Source: Aulostomus chinensis
Lineage: Eukaryota; Chordata; Actinopteri; Syngnathiformes; Aulostomidae
Length of the DNA: 64,000 nt
Reading direction: 5' to 3'
Assembly: GCA_037954235.1 (NCBI GenBank)
Contig: JBBMOA010000001.1
Span: 19,176,643-19,240,642, forward strand
The translations under genes were made by a program, and so were the position numbers. The notes under the pieces were generated by a model. The model was not told where the DNA came from and did no database searches. It saw only the letters and a list, made by a program, of their open reading frames with translations. Positions 19,648 through 30,082 of this stretch are shown piece by piece; the first letter of the stretch is position 1, and every line of letters begins with the position of its first letter.

Positions 19648-19949
19648 GAAGTCAGCCATTCATGTCAGTGATGTCACTCTGCAGGACTGTCACTGCCGTC
19701 TCATTCTAGAAAAGAATCCAGACTCCACCTGTGGCTCCATGATAACTGATGGACCTCTGGTTGGAGGCTGGACGATGATGTTTGGACTGGGGGGGTTAAG
19801 ATGGTGGGGCTGTTTCAGTTCTAGTGCTGAAGGCTTTCACCATGACAGTCAGACTCTCCTCTGTCCTTCATGGTCCCTCAAATGTGCAGTGTGGACCTCA
19901 CACACTGAATTTAGCCTGAAAACTCTTCATGAACAGCAGGAGACTCAGA

Positions 19950-20006
19950 GTCTCTGTGGCGCTCGGCTGTTAACAGAGAGGCTGGTGGTTGGAGCCCCCC
20001 AGGGAC
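19950..20006 (+). pseudogene. tRNA-Asn (GTT) pseudogene with D-arm deletion
   Basis: Begins GTCTCTGTGGCGC and continues directly to TCGGCTGTTAACAGAGAGGC and TGGTGGTTGGAGCCCCCCAG, ending GGGAC. This is tRNA-Asn with about 16 bases of the D arm and start of the anticodon stem missing, and the T loop TTCGAGC changed to TTGGAGC. The anticodon GTT is still visible. It lies inside a 129-codon open frame (19739-20128) that is therefore not a credible gene. Confidence 0.75.
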
Positions 20007-20440
20007 CAGGACCAGGCTCTACTGGTGCTGAGGACTCAGTTGATCAGCTGCTGAGTTGCTACTTGATGTCAACATTGGTCTGTTTCATCCTGAGTAGTTT
20101 GATCCTAGCAGAGTCGCTGCATCGATGATCTGAATGTGGACGGACAGACTGACCCTCCACAGCAGACGCCTGTCACAGATCTCTGGATGAGACACTTTGA
20201 GGTAAAGCCAGGTTCTGCCAGTCCCACTCACATGTTTCAATCACATGTTCAGAGATGGGTTTGTTGTTCCTGAATCCATTTCTTATTTTCTGATCACCTT
20301 GTGGATTGTTCATCATTCTCCTCATCACCATACTTTAGGTTGCAGTACGAACACCTGAGTTAGTCTGGGGTTGCAGGAATCATACAGCATCCAAATAATA
20401 GCAGGTTGAAACATTTATTTAAAAGAGTTTAACATGGTTA

Positions 20441-20463
20441 CACACACACACACACACACACAC
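20441..20463. repeat. (CA)n microsatellite
   Basis: About 11 CA units. Confidence 0.95.
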
Positions 20464-20469
20464 GTTTCC

Positions 20470-21960
20470 AGTCATGTCATTGTGGGTTCATTTCATCAAG
20501 GCTCACAAACGGGGGAGGGTAACTTCACACACTCGTACGTTTCAGGTCTGACCTGAGTGGGGTCCTTCCACGTGGTTCTGACTCAAGGTGTTTCTATGAC
20601 ACTGTGGCAACACCTGGCATCAGCTCAACTTTGACTTTTACACTTCTAACTGTACGCTGTGTGAGCTGTTCCATGTTTTAAAGCCATATTTCCAGTGTGG
20701 CCCACTGCAAATCTTTGGAATGGCTCATGCCAGTTGCTGACGCCTCAGAACGACTGTGCTGTGATCTCAGTTTGAAGTTCTGTGCCATTGGAGAACCTGT
20801 CTTACCACGAGGTCACCTTGTTAGCCTGTGAATGTCTCCACCTACAGCGATGACTTCTGTCAGCTCCAAGTGTCTTCTTGTCTGGCATCTGAATTTCAGG
20901 TGAGAGACCCTCTGACTCCTGCAGCAGCAGTAGAGACAGAGGAGCCCTGAAGCTCAGAGGTTCCATGAGGGATCAAAGCCAGACGAGACGGCCGCAAAGG
21001 TAGCAGGACATTGTGGACTCAGTCGTCACCACTAATCTGTGTTGAAAGTATTTAATGACTTTCTGCTGCCAAAAACAGATCATGATTCCATACATTTGAG
21101 AGGCCTCACAGTTCAAGTTTCAGGTCTGTATCCACTGGAGAGGCCAATGAGAGCAAAAGAGCAACAGGGTCAAAGGTCATCAGGCCTCATTTCTGATCAG
21201 TTATTATTGTTGAAACAAAGCTGAATATCAATTATTGATTTTTATTGTCATCATTGTGAACACCTGATGATAGGAGAAACACAATAAAAACATTTGAAAA
21301 GGAAGGATCAGAGTGTTGTTGTACTGCAATACTACAGTACAGCATCAGAGACACTCAGTTATTGATTGCCTGAATGATTGATTTCCCCAGAAGAGGAACA
21401 GCTTTGTTGGAGCAGTAAAAATACACACATCAGAACGACAAAGTTACATTGGAAAAGAAACTACATGACATTACCAGCACAACATCTGAAGAACAGTTAG
21501 GATCAATTTAACTGGCCAGATAGTTAGGATTTCTTTAATGATATCCTTGATGAACCCAGACATCAGAGTGGTTTGTTCCCCTCAATCATAAATCTGTAAA
21601 TATAGCGTGAAGTGATGGAACTAAAAGGCCACCTCTGAGTGCAGGAGTGAGCCTCTGAGACGGATGTGACGTCAGCAGACCGCCATTAGTTTGAGTCATT
21701 GTTTATATTCTTAATGCTGATTGGTCGATCTATAATGGTGACAAATGGACTTTGTAGGTAGAATAAACATCCAGAAATTAAATGAATTAGTAGATTGTCT
21801 TATTAATCAAAAGATAAAGTATTAAAAATATTTGTTTTTTTTCCTCGGAGTGAGCGACAACTACCGGATTTTCTCACAGAAGAACGGGGCCGACTTCCAC
21901 GGAAGCAGATGTTTGTAATTCCTGGGGCACTTAATCCATTTCATATTATTTTTATTGAAC
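20470..21960. other. Intergenic sequence, no gene seen
   Basis: Unique sequence with no open frame of note. The stretch at about 21840-21910 (GAGTGAGCGACAACTACCGG) is less AT-rich but has no recognised product. Confidence 0.45.
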
Positions 21961-21962
21961 AG

Positions 21963-22262
21963 CGAACATTATGGAAACAAAATTTATATTTCTCGCCAGA
22001 AATGTCCTTAAAATGCTTTTTAAAAATCAAACCTATCTTGAAATGACACTCGTCCGTAATGGCGTCCTTAGCAACCAACATAGCAACAGCAGAAACGTGA
22101 CACTGTAACGACTCTCTTCTGAGAGGTGAAAGATTCACCGTAATAACGAACAAACCAAAGATAAAACACAAGAACTGAGCAAAGATTATGAAAACAAAAT
22201 GTATATTTCTCTCTAGAAATGTCATCAGAATGCTTTATTAAATCAAAACTATCTTGGAAGAA
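21963..22262. repeat. Pair of diverged direct repeats, about 220-bp spacing
   Basis: CATTATGGAAACAAAATTTA, TATTTCTC, then CCAGAAATGTCCTTAAAATG at about 21967-22041 recurs as GATTATGAAAACAAAATGTA, TATTTCTC, then CTAGAAATGTCATCAGAATG at about 22188-22260. This suggests an old tandem duplication or the two ends of a repeat element. Confidence 0.65.
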
Positions 22263-22689
22263 GGCACTTTCCTCCGAAAATGACAGGAGCGGCCGCCATG
22301 TTTTTGTTTTGAGAGGCCCGCATGAGAGAGTCACATGACCTACCAGCGCTCCAATAGAAAAGAAGAGGGGAAAAAAACGTACACATTTCACAATTTTTTG
22401 GCCTTTATCGTAGAACTGATATGTTTTGACCTGTGGACAAACGGAGCCTTTTCACGTTTTGACATGAGACTGGGTTGTCAAAAGCAAAGACCAGACAGCA
22501 GGACATCAAAATAAAAGATCCAGACACTAAAACTACAAGTAGAAACAAGAAGAAATACTAAAAGCTTTGGAAAGATACTACAAGGTTGGATATACATTCT
22601 TATATACACTACTATTCTCATTGACTCCTAAAGAGGGACAGGAAACATTAGAATGTGGATCAGATCAGCTGATTTCAGTGTTGAGTCCA

Positions 22690-22805
22690 TCCCTCCATCC
22701 ACTTTCTGTTCTTATCCTTTAAGGGTCATGGGGGGGGGGGGGGATCGCAGGTGACATTGTTCAAGAGGCAGGGTTCACCCTGGACAGGTCACCAGTCCAT
22801 CAGGA
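22690..22805 (-). mobile_element. SINE/L2-like tail fragment (right arm)
   Basis: Inverted counterpart of 6308-6421, including a G run at about 22728-22743 and CCTGGACAGGTCACCAGTCC. Confidence 0.65.
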
Positions 22806-22998
22806 GAAATGAGGTGGTCGGTGTCATGCAACCTAAACTAAAACATTAGTCAGATCAAATTCAGATTAAAGCAAGAGTCTCCAGATCAAAGTCAGAATTC
22901 CTGATGATGTCATCAGGGCTTTGACAGTAGCTAGAATTCTGTCTTTGATCTCAGGAGGACATGAAAGAAACACAATTGAGGAAAGTAGAAGAGAGCTT

Positions 22999-23335
22999 GG
23001 CAGCATGATGGTGCAGTGGTGAGCACTGTGGCCTCACAGCAAGAAGGTTCTGGGTTTGAGTCCAGGCTCGGGTGGGGAATCTTTCTGTGTAGAGCCTGCA
23101 TGTTCTCCCCATGAATGCGTGGGTTCTCTCTGGTACTCCGGCTCCTTCCCACTGTCCAAAGACATGTAATTGGGGACGAGGCTGATTGGACACTCTAAAT
23201 TGACCGTAGGTATGAATGTGAGTGTGAATGGTTGTTCGTCTCTGTATGCTGACCCTGTGATGGACTGGTGACCTGTCCAGGGTGAACCCCGCCTCTGGCC
23301 CGTAGATGCTGGGATAGGCTACACCCCCCATGACC
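22999..23335 (+). mobile_element. tRNA-derived SINE with L2-like tail, right-arm copy
   Basis: Orthologous within the duplication to the copy at 5788-6113. It has head GGCAGCATGATGGTGCAGTG, B-box-like GGTTCTGGGTTTGAGTCC and tail GCTGGGATAGGCTACACCCC. Confidence 0.75.
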
Positions 23336-23506
23336 ATCAATGTGGGTGTTTTGTTAATTGCATGCCACATGAAATTATTATTGGTCACTTTTCTAGCAAC
23401 AGTCTCACAGTGGCAAGACAAGAACACTTCTACTTTTAATGTTGACAGTTTGTTCAACACTAAGCTTCATCCAGTACCATGTTGTCAAACACTGGAACCT
23501 CCACAG

Positions 23507-23579
23507 CACCTGAACAGGGACTTGAACCCTGGACCCTCACATTAAAAGTCTGATGCTCTACCGTCTGAGCTCCTCAGGC
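23507..23579 (-). tRNA. tRNA-Lys (TTT)-like, right-arm copy
   Basis: Appears identical over the tRNA to the copy at 5545-5617, including the anticodon-stem G-G mismatch (TCAGA/TGTGA). The retained shared mutation shows both descend from one already changed copy. Confidence 0.82.
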
Positions 23580-23822
23580 TCTTTCTACAGCATTGAGACA
23601 GGAACAGAAACACCTGTGAAGGTCAAACTGATGCTTTCTTGACTTGTTCAGTCCTCCATGTTAAAGTCCACCAAGCTTTTGATTGGCTCTGATTCTCTGT
23701 GGCAAAATCCAACAAGAGGCTCCAAAAATGTCCTGAATGTCACAAGAATGCACAGGACAAGATGTTAGTTTCCTTCATGTCTGCAGTTCCTCCACTGGAA
23801 AGTAAAGTCAATGCTGCTCCTC

Positions 23823-23895
23823 TGCTGAAACCTGGGATCGGACCAGGGACCTTTAGATCTTCAGTCTAAGGCTCTCCCAACTGAGCTGGTTCAGT
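23823..23895 (-). tRNA. tRNA-Phe (GAA)-like, right-arm copy
   Basis: Same acceptor damage (ACTGAAC/TTTCAGC) and TCCGATC T loop as the copy at 5229-5301. It has two further changes, AGCTCAGTTGGGAGAGC in the D arm and CCTTAGAC for CGTTAGAC. Likely a pseudogene. Confidence 0.78.
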
Positions 23896-24244
23896 TCTGA
23901 GTGAGGGCTCTGCTTCTCTCATTTATAATCTCTTCCACTCTCACTGGACCTTAGAGAGGATTGGAGCTTCTGAAGTCCTGACACATTGAGCAGTTCTCCA
24001 GGACCATTTTTGATGGATGTCTGGATCACACCAGCCTTTTTTGTTTGTCTTCTTGCACCACCGTGCCGCCCCTACTAGTCGTCTACATATCAGTGTTCTC
24101 AGTACTGCACGAACATTCACATCAGTATTGTGCTAATATTTTATTTCCTGGCTCTTCAATCCTCCTATTATGAAGTTGATTGCTTCAGCGACCAGGAGAC
24201 GTTATCATTGGCAGCTAGTTTACTATTATTGCTGCTGCTGTTGT

Positions 24245-24420
24245 TGGTTGTGTGTCTGTCTTCCACCCCCCTGTCCCTCTGTCTTTCTCTCTGCTTGTCT
24301 TTCACCCTCATCTTGTTCCCATCTTTTTGTCATTCTCTCCCTCCTTTCTCTCTGTCTTTTGTCTTTCCTTCTCTATATTTGTCTTCTGCTGTCTGTCCTG
24401 TCCTGCTCTCTTTCAACAAC
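24245..24420 (-). repeat. Polypyrimidine tract, right-arm copy
   Basis: Plus strand is almost pure C/T with G interruptions (TCTTTCTCTCTGCTTGTC, CCCTCCTTTCTCTCTGTC). Counterpart of the purine tract at 4700-4875. The minus strand is the purine strand. Confidence 0.8.
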
Positions 24421-24709
24421 CAACCAGTCAAAGCAGACGTCCGGTTAAAAAAATATGATAAAAGAACTCTTGGTTTGATTTGGCTTGAGACATGAAGAAG
24501 ATAGGATTGTTTTCCTTTCATTTTAGAAGCTTTTCCAGATTCATGAAAAGATCATCAATCAGTGCAGTATTTCAGACAGACTTCTGGTCCGTGAGGACGA
24601 GGAATCCAGCACAGATCCACAGAACTCCAACTGCCATCTTTGATGGTTCCTTTACAGTCTGTAGGGTGGAGAGATCCTCCTGAGTCTGGCTTGGAATGTT
24701 TGTCTGTGG

Positions 24710-24832
24710 ATGTGTTGGCCCTGTGATGGACTGGTGACCTGTCCAGGGTGAACACGGCCTGTCGCCCAAAAGCTGCTGGGATAGGCTCCACCCCCTCATG
24801 ACCCTGAACAGGATAAGCAGAAGACAATGGAC
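24710..24832 (+). mobile_element. SINE/L2-like 3' tail fragment
   Basis: TGGCCCTGTGATGGACTGGT, GACCTGTCCAGGGTGAACAC, GCTGGGATAGGCTCCACCCC and AGGATAAGCAGAAGACAATG follow the tail order of the full SINE; the head is missing. Confidence 0.65.
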
Positions 24833-25059
24833 AGAAGTCCTGACACATTGAACAGTTCTCCAGGACCATTTTTGATGAAGGTCTGGATCACACCAGCCTT
24901 TTTTGTTTGTCTTCTTCCAGTGTCCTCAACATTGTGTGAGCCAATAATTCCACATCTGTACCAGACACACCTCTGGTTGGTGGGTTGATGGATCTTTCTG
25001 TTCTAACAGTGTCTTTTATCTTGCTTTTATCTTTTCTATCTTTTCTTTGTATCTGCATT

Positions 25060-25156
25060 CTGTGGTGCACGGTGGCTCTGGAAGAGCGCTCTAACTATTG
25101 TCACTGTACCCCCCCCCCCCCGTACAACAAAAATAAAAGATTCTGATTCCGATTCT

Positions 25157-25158
<2 letters not shown>
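25060..25158 (+). mobile_element. LINE 3' tail with (ATTCTG)-type repeats
   Basis: GTACAACAAAAATAAAAGAT followed by TCTGATTCCGATTCTGA is typical of short tandem tails at the 3' ends of fish non-LTR retrotransposons. A C run lies at about 25109-25121. Confidence 0.5.

Positions 25159-25216
<58 letters not shown>
25159..25216. repeat. (CA)29 microsatellite
   Basis: Uninterrupted CA dinucleotides abutting the LINE tail. Confidence 0.97.
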
Positions 25217-25218
<2 letters not shown>

Positions 25219-25439
25219 TATCAACATGATGTTCCGAATGTTTCACTGTCTGTGGTTGTCCAGCTCTCCTTGCCTCTTCACTGTCATTGTCAGAACTCGG
25301 AGCAGTCTTCCTCTCTAGGTGATGTCTCTGAGTGATGATGATTGCTGTCTGTTCAACCAGCTTCATTTGTTGATATCTGAGAAGGACTGAAGACAGCAAA
25401 GTGTGCTGATTGGCCAACAACCCCTCACAGGTCAAAGGT

Positions 25440-26465
25440 CACTGCTCTGAGGCGGACCAGTTTACTGTAACAGTGGTGGCACCATCCACTGCTGGCGCTC
25501 TCTTCAGTGCTTCTTGTTTCTGCCCTTTATGTGTGAGCTCCTAGAGCAGCTGGTCCGGCTCCTCCCCCTTTTCTTTTCTATTCCTCTAATTTATTTTTTG
25601 ATTTTCTATTTTTGTAATTCATCATCGATCTCGGCTCACGGTCGCTACACTCTTGACCTCCTGTGAGCCTTGAAGAGAGAGAAGCCACCTTTGTGTCGGA
25701 GCAGAGCAGCTTAGTCCAGGCAGCCAGCAGCCTGAGACCAGAGGGTAGCCAATCAACGCGCTTCCCTTCTTCATCGAGCGAATCTCAGCGGGAGCCACGG
25801 TCAACGAGGTGGAGGCTTTGGAGGCCGTCCTCCCACCAGTTCGTTGGAGAGGCGTCGTACATCGATGGGAGAATCCAGCTGAGAACGTCAGCCGGTTACG
25901 TTGGTTTTCACCGATTCAGGCCTGGACTCCTGTCTCGCTGCCAAACTCCGCCTGACTCCGTAGAGCTGGTCAGCCTCCACTCAGTCCTCTTCATTTGGTT
26001 GGAGGTCACCATCGGTCATCCTACACACCTTTCCACCTGCCTCTTAGCCGTCTACTTGAAGCTCAGATAAATCCAGGTTAATTCATACCTGCTACTCAAT
26101 ATGGGCCTTAATTACTCTGCTGGAATTATCACTCTGTCTTAAGGGTTTTCTTAATTGTATTAAATCCTCTTTAATTTCCAAGAAGTCTTCCAACTCATTC
26201 ATTCATGCAAGCCACTGATCCACAAGACCTCATTGATGAGCTTCAACCTGAGACTGATTGTTTCTCATTGGACGAGACACCCATTCAATGAGACTCATTG
26301 GCAGTCCATTGAAATCTACTGGTATTCCTGGTGAGTTGATTTAACAACATGAGCTGACAGAATCTACGTTCAGGTAGGAACCACCACATCCAGGGGTCTG
26401 GACCTTTGAGCAGGCAGAGCCATCAAAGTAGCAGACTAAGCTAGCAGACATTAGCATTGAGAAGA
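25440..26465. other. Unassigned sequence with one longer open frame
   Basis: The plus-strand frame 25663-26070 (135 residues, Arg/Ser-rich) starts in a less AT-rich patch. It has no known domain, and no splice evidence is visible. TTTAATTTCC-type AT-rich sequence follows. It could be an untranslated leader or LTR of an unrecognised element; nothing decides it. Confidence 0.3.
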
Positions 26466-26771
26466 AACTGATACCTGAGCCTACTTTTGGGTCTGGTCAG
26501 GTGATGACACAATAAAATGACATCATTGTCAGACTGACGCCTGCTCAACACTGACCAAACGCCGCCCTATTGCATCGTGGGAAATTTCTGCTTGGCTTGC
26601 GTCCATCAAAACACACAAAGAAATTTCTCCAGAATCAGGATTGACAGTGGATACAATTGAGTCCACACTGGTTTTTCATTCTGAGTCGGGTGCAGGTGTG
26701 GAATTTCAGACACAGTCTGTGTTTGTGTTGTTTATTCAGTGATTTTTCTTACAATTCCCAATCAAAGCCCC

Positions 26772-28209
26772 ACATTGCTAATGAACTCAAAATGATGCTA
26801 ACAGTAATGTAGTGATAGTTGCCAATAAACTAAGTGATGCTGACAGTCATGTGGTAAGAGTTGCTTCGAACCTCAAAGTAATGCGACAGTGATTTCAGAA
26901 GAATTGCTAATGATCTCAAAATGATGCGACAGTGATGTAGTAAGAGATGCTAAAAAACTCAAAACGATGCAAACAGTAATGTAGTGATAGTTGCTAATAA
27001 ACTCAGTGATGCTTACAGTAATGTAGTAAGTGTTTCGAACTCCCTCAAAATGATGCTGACAGTCATGTTGTAAGAGTTGCTAAAAACCACAAAATAATGC
27101 GACTGTGATGTCGGAAGAATTGCTCATGATCTCAAAATGATGCGACGGTAATCTAGTAAGAGCTGCTAATAAATTCAAAATGATGCTAACAGTAATGTAG
27201 TGAAAGTTTCGAATAACCTCAAAGTGATGCTGACAGTCATGTGGTTAGAGTTTCGAGTAACCTAAAAATGATGCGGACAGTAATGTATTAAGAGTTGCTA
27301 ATAACCTCAAAATAATGCGACAGTGATTTCAGAAGAATTTCTAATGAACTCAAAATGATGCTAACAGTAATGTAGTGATAGTTGCTAATAAACTCAGTGA
27401 TACTTACAATAATGTAGTAAGAGTTTCAAACTCCCTCAAAATGATGCTGACAGTCATGTAGTAAGAGTTGCTACTAAACTCAAAATAATGCGACAGTGAT
27501 GTCGGAAAAGTTGCTAATGAACTCAAAATGATGCTACAGTGATGTAGTAAGAGATGCTAAAAAACTAAAAATGATGCTGACGGTAATGTAGGAAGAGTTG
27601 AAACTAACGTTAAAATGATGCTACACTGATGTCATAAGAATTGCTCATGAACTCAAAATGATGCTAACAGTAATGTAGTAAGAGTTTCGAACTACCTCAA
27701 AGTGATGCTGACAGTCATGTAGTAAGAGTTGCTACGAACCTCAAAATAATGCGACAGTGATGTCGGAAGAACTGCTAAGGAACTCAAAATGATGCTAACT
27801 GTAATGTAGTGAAAGTTTCGAATAACCTCAAAGTGATGCTGACAGTCATGCAGTAAGAGTTGCTACGAACCTCAAAATAATGCGACAGTGATGTCAGAAG
27901 AATTGCTAATGATCTCAAAATGATGCGACAGTGATTAAGTAAGAATTGCTCATGATCTCAAAATGATGCTACAGTGATGCCGGAAGAATTGTTAATGAAT
28001 TCAAGAATGATGCTGACAGTAATGTAGTGATAGTTGCTAATAAACTCAAAGTTATGCTGACAGTAATTTATTAAGAGTTGCTAAAAACCTTAAAATAATG
28101 ACACAGTAATGTAGTAAGAGTTGCTATGAAACTAAAAATAATGCGACAGTGATGTAAGAAGAATTGCTAATGATCTCAAAATGATGCGACAGTGATGTCG
28201 TCAGAACTG
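26772..28209 (-). repeat. 43-44 bp satellite block B (minus orientation)
   Basis: About 33 monomers, the reverse complement of block A type (CTCAAAATGATGCGACAGTG). It lies at the same place in the right arm as 3802-4411 in the left arm, flanked by the same unique sequences on both sides. Confidence 0.95.
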
Positions 28210-28547
28210 AGAGTCCGGGTTTTCCAAGTTGATCTCCTCCCACGCATGAATTCTCTCTGGTATCCTTCCACTTACTGCGAAGACGAGCCGTGGATGTATT
28301 GTCCTGAGCCCAGGGCTTGTCAGATACCATGACCCTCAACTAAATGTGGCAGAAACCCTGCCCTCTTCATTTAGGGCTGGAAGGTGTGAGAGATACTGTG
28401 AGCTCATCGAGGCTACGTCCTCCGCGGTCTCCTCAGGCTGGCCAGCACAAGAGGAGACCGCCAACTGGCCGGGACAGGCGGTCACCGTTGTTGTTGTTGC
28501 CGCCGTGGTCGGCCTTTCTTTCTTTCTTTCCTTTTTTCACACGATCA

Positions 28548-28711
28548 CAGGGGAGATCACGGACGCAGTCCCCCACTGTCAGAAATTATGCAGTTGAGAT
28601 TCGCACATTTGGGGAATACACCAGGGTCAGCACAGCCCCAGTGCAATGGCTGTGCCTCACCCGGGGAGAACCACCTTGCTGATCATGGTATCTCCCCTGC
28701 CAGGTAAGTAT
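28548..28711 (-). ncRNA. U1 spliceosomal snRNA (right-arm copy)
   Basis: 164 nt, 5' end ATACTTACCTGGCAGGGGAG at 28711, with the 5' splice-site complement, the U1A core ATTGCAC, GTGCTGACC in stem-loop II (closer to canonical U1 than the left copy), AAATGTGCGAATCTC where the left copy has AAATGTGGGAATCTC, Sm-site region ATAATTTCTGAC, and terminal stem GGGGGACTGCGTCCGTGATC before TCCCC. The upstream 180 bp are conserved with the left arm, as expected for a shared Pol II snRNA promoter. This is the more gene-like of the two copies. Confidence 0.9.
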
Positions 28712-28890
28712 GACTTGCTGAGCTTAGGAACAGACATGAGCTTCAGGGACACAGCCTTCTGACTGACAGGCAGGGAGGCCGACACAGCGCCTGATCTTTC
28801 GTTACTTGTGCAAATCTGCCGCGTGCGCAGCCCCCTTTGTTTCTCACAACGATGCCGGATGTCGGATATCCCAAGCCTGGGAAGCTCGAC

Positions 28891-29486
28891 CGATGCCGTT
28901 TTCAAGGCTCACCTTCTCGCTGGGGGCACCAGCGTGGCCTCTAACCGCACGCATCGTGCCCCGCAGTAAAAAAAACAATCTCCGTCCGCTTTCACCCTTG
29001 GATGGAGCGTCGCGACCATGAGAGCTGTCAACGCAAGCGGCCCAATTCCGAAAGACTGAAGGCAGCAAGCTGGGGTTTCACATTTCAACATCAAGTTCAC
29101 AACCCATCTCTGGGCAAAACAGGCACATTGAAGGTTCAGGTCTTTCAGAGTCCATTCCAAAGCCTTTTGGGAAAGGCTCCGAGAGCAGTGCCGTCAGCGG
29201 ACCTCCATCCTTATCTGGAGTGCAAACGGAGCCACAACTTGACGCCCAGCGGCAGCGCGGGCGGAAATCCAGCCCCGGCCTCATGTGCAGCACTCAACAG
29301 TTGGCCTGAAGAGCACGGGATTTGCTCCTGACAAAAGGGGAGGGGCCCGCACTGTTCCTGGAAGGCCATTGCGGCCGCAGGCTGAGGAAAAGCTGCAGTG
29401 CAGGAGGACAACCCTGGTCCGGCTTTGGGTGGAGCAGGTGAGCGAGTGCCTGGCGGAGGCTTGTTTTATTTCCAACAAGAAATGCG
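28891..29486. other. GC-richer snRNA spacer
   Basis: Unique sequence between the U1 upstream region and the U2 3' end, clearly richer in G+C than the satellites. A piece near 28880-28965 (CGATGCCGTTTTCAAGGCTC) is repeated at about 30015-30080. No U4, U5, U6 or 5S rRNA signature found. Confidence 0.5.
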
Positions 29487-29670
29487 GGGCATTGCACCAC
29501 TCCTGGAAACACTGCAATACCAGGTTGATGCGTGGAAAGGACGGAGCAAGCTCCCGTTCCATCTCCCTGTTCCAAAAAGCAATTTAATATATGGATAAGG
29601 AACGTACCAGATATTAATCTGATAAGAACAGATACTACACTTGATCTTAGCCAAAAGGCCGAGAAGCGAT
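29487..29670 (-). ncRNA. U2 spliceosomal snRNA copy with stem IIa deletion
   Basis: U2 pairs with the intron branch site. The 5' end ATCGCTTCTCGGCCTTTTGG is at 29670, followed by AAGATCAAGTGTAGTATCTG with the branch-site recognition GTAGTA, a Sm-like site (GCTTTTTGGAACAGGGAG), and stem-loops III/IV ending CAGGAGTGGTGCAATGCC. After the stem IIa loop (TACGTTCCTTATCC) it passes directly to ATATATTAAATT. About 7 bases forming the 3' strand of stem IIa (GAGGACA in vertebrate U2) are missing. Stem IIa is important for SF3 binding and branch-site recognition, so this is probably a pseudogene. The downstream GTTGGAAATAAAACAA could be a remnant 3' box. Confidence 0.85.
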
Positions 29671-29940
29671 GCCTGTCAGCCACCCGACGTGAGAGCCAGC
29701 ACCCCCGGTACAGCCAATCCCGGCCGCGGCTGTGGGCAGGAACTGCAACATTTTGGGTGGCGACACAAAATGCAGTGCCATAAACACTACATCTGGCACA
29801 CTGGTTGTCCCCACTGCTATCCAAAGCAAAGGCAATCGGTGCCTTCACCCTGCTATGCTAGTGGGGCGACTCAAAGTAAAACAAAGCAGTGTTCAAAGCC
29901 ACAAGCCAGCGACTCATCCTGGAGTCGGGGTTTTCCAAGT

Positions 29941-30008
29941 CCCCCACTGTCAGAAATTATGCAGTTGAGATTCCCACATTTGGGGAATTCACCAGGGTAT
30001 CCAAAGCC
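29941..30008 (-). pseudogene. U1 snRNA fragment in a deleted U1 unit
   Basis: Matches the left U1 copy from the descending side of stem-loop II (GGCTTTGGATACCCTGG) through the Sm region to GTGGGGG. Its left side is fused to sequence that normally lies near the satellite edge (GGGGTTTTCCAAGT). Its right side is fused to U1 upstream spacer (CCCGGGAAGCTC). The U1 5' half, promoter and 3' flank are missing. The right junction lies where GGTATCCAAAGCCC in U1 resembles GATATCCCAAGCCC upstream, so microhomology deletion is likely. Confidence 0.8.
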
Positions 30009-30082
30009 CGGGAAGCTCAGCCGATGCCGTTTTCAAGGCTCAACTTCACGCTCGGTGAACCAGCGTGGCCTCGAACCGCATT

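Larger units (their letters stand above)
24450..26465. other. Right-arm-specific segment absent from the left arm
   Basis: In the left arm the sequences matching 24450 and 26465 are adjacent (near 4675), so about 2 kb was inserted here or deleted there. It includes a direct duplicate (24833-24917) of the piece at 23970-24054, a SINE tail, a LINE tail, a CA tract and an open frame at 25663-26070 (135 codons) without recognised domain. No single mobile element explains the whole segment. Confidence 0.7.
22483..28890. repeat. Right arm of large inverted duplication
   Basis: Reverse-complement counterpart of 3125-6635. Read leftward from 28890 it has the U1 upstream region, U1, the U1 3' flank, satellite, the unique flank and, after an extra segment of about 2 kb, the polypyrimidine tract, tRNA-Phe, tRNA-Lys and SINE, ending near 22483. 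Gene order is fully conserved between arms. Confidence 0.85.

Noticed and set aside
25663..26070. 135-codon frame as a novel gene
   Set aside because: Arg/Ser-rich without domain or intron evidence, inside a segment with mobile-element fragments; not supported.
28891..29486. Possible further snRNA (U4, U5, U6) or 5S rRNA in the snRNA spacer
   Set aside because: None of the conserved core sequences of these RNAs were found on either strand.
29294..29848. 184-codon minus-strand open frame
   Set aside because: It crosses the U2 snRNA copy and GC-richer spacer; no domain, and the length fits chance in this composition.
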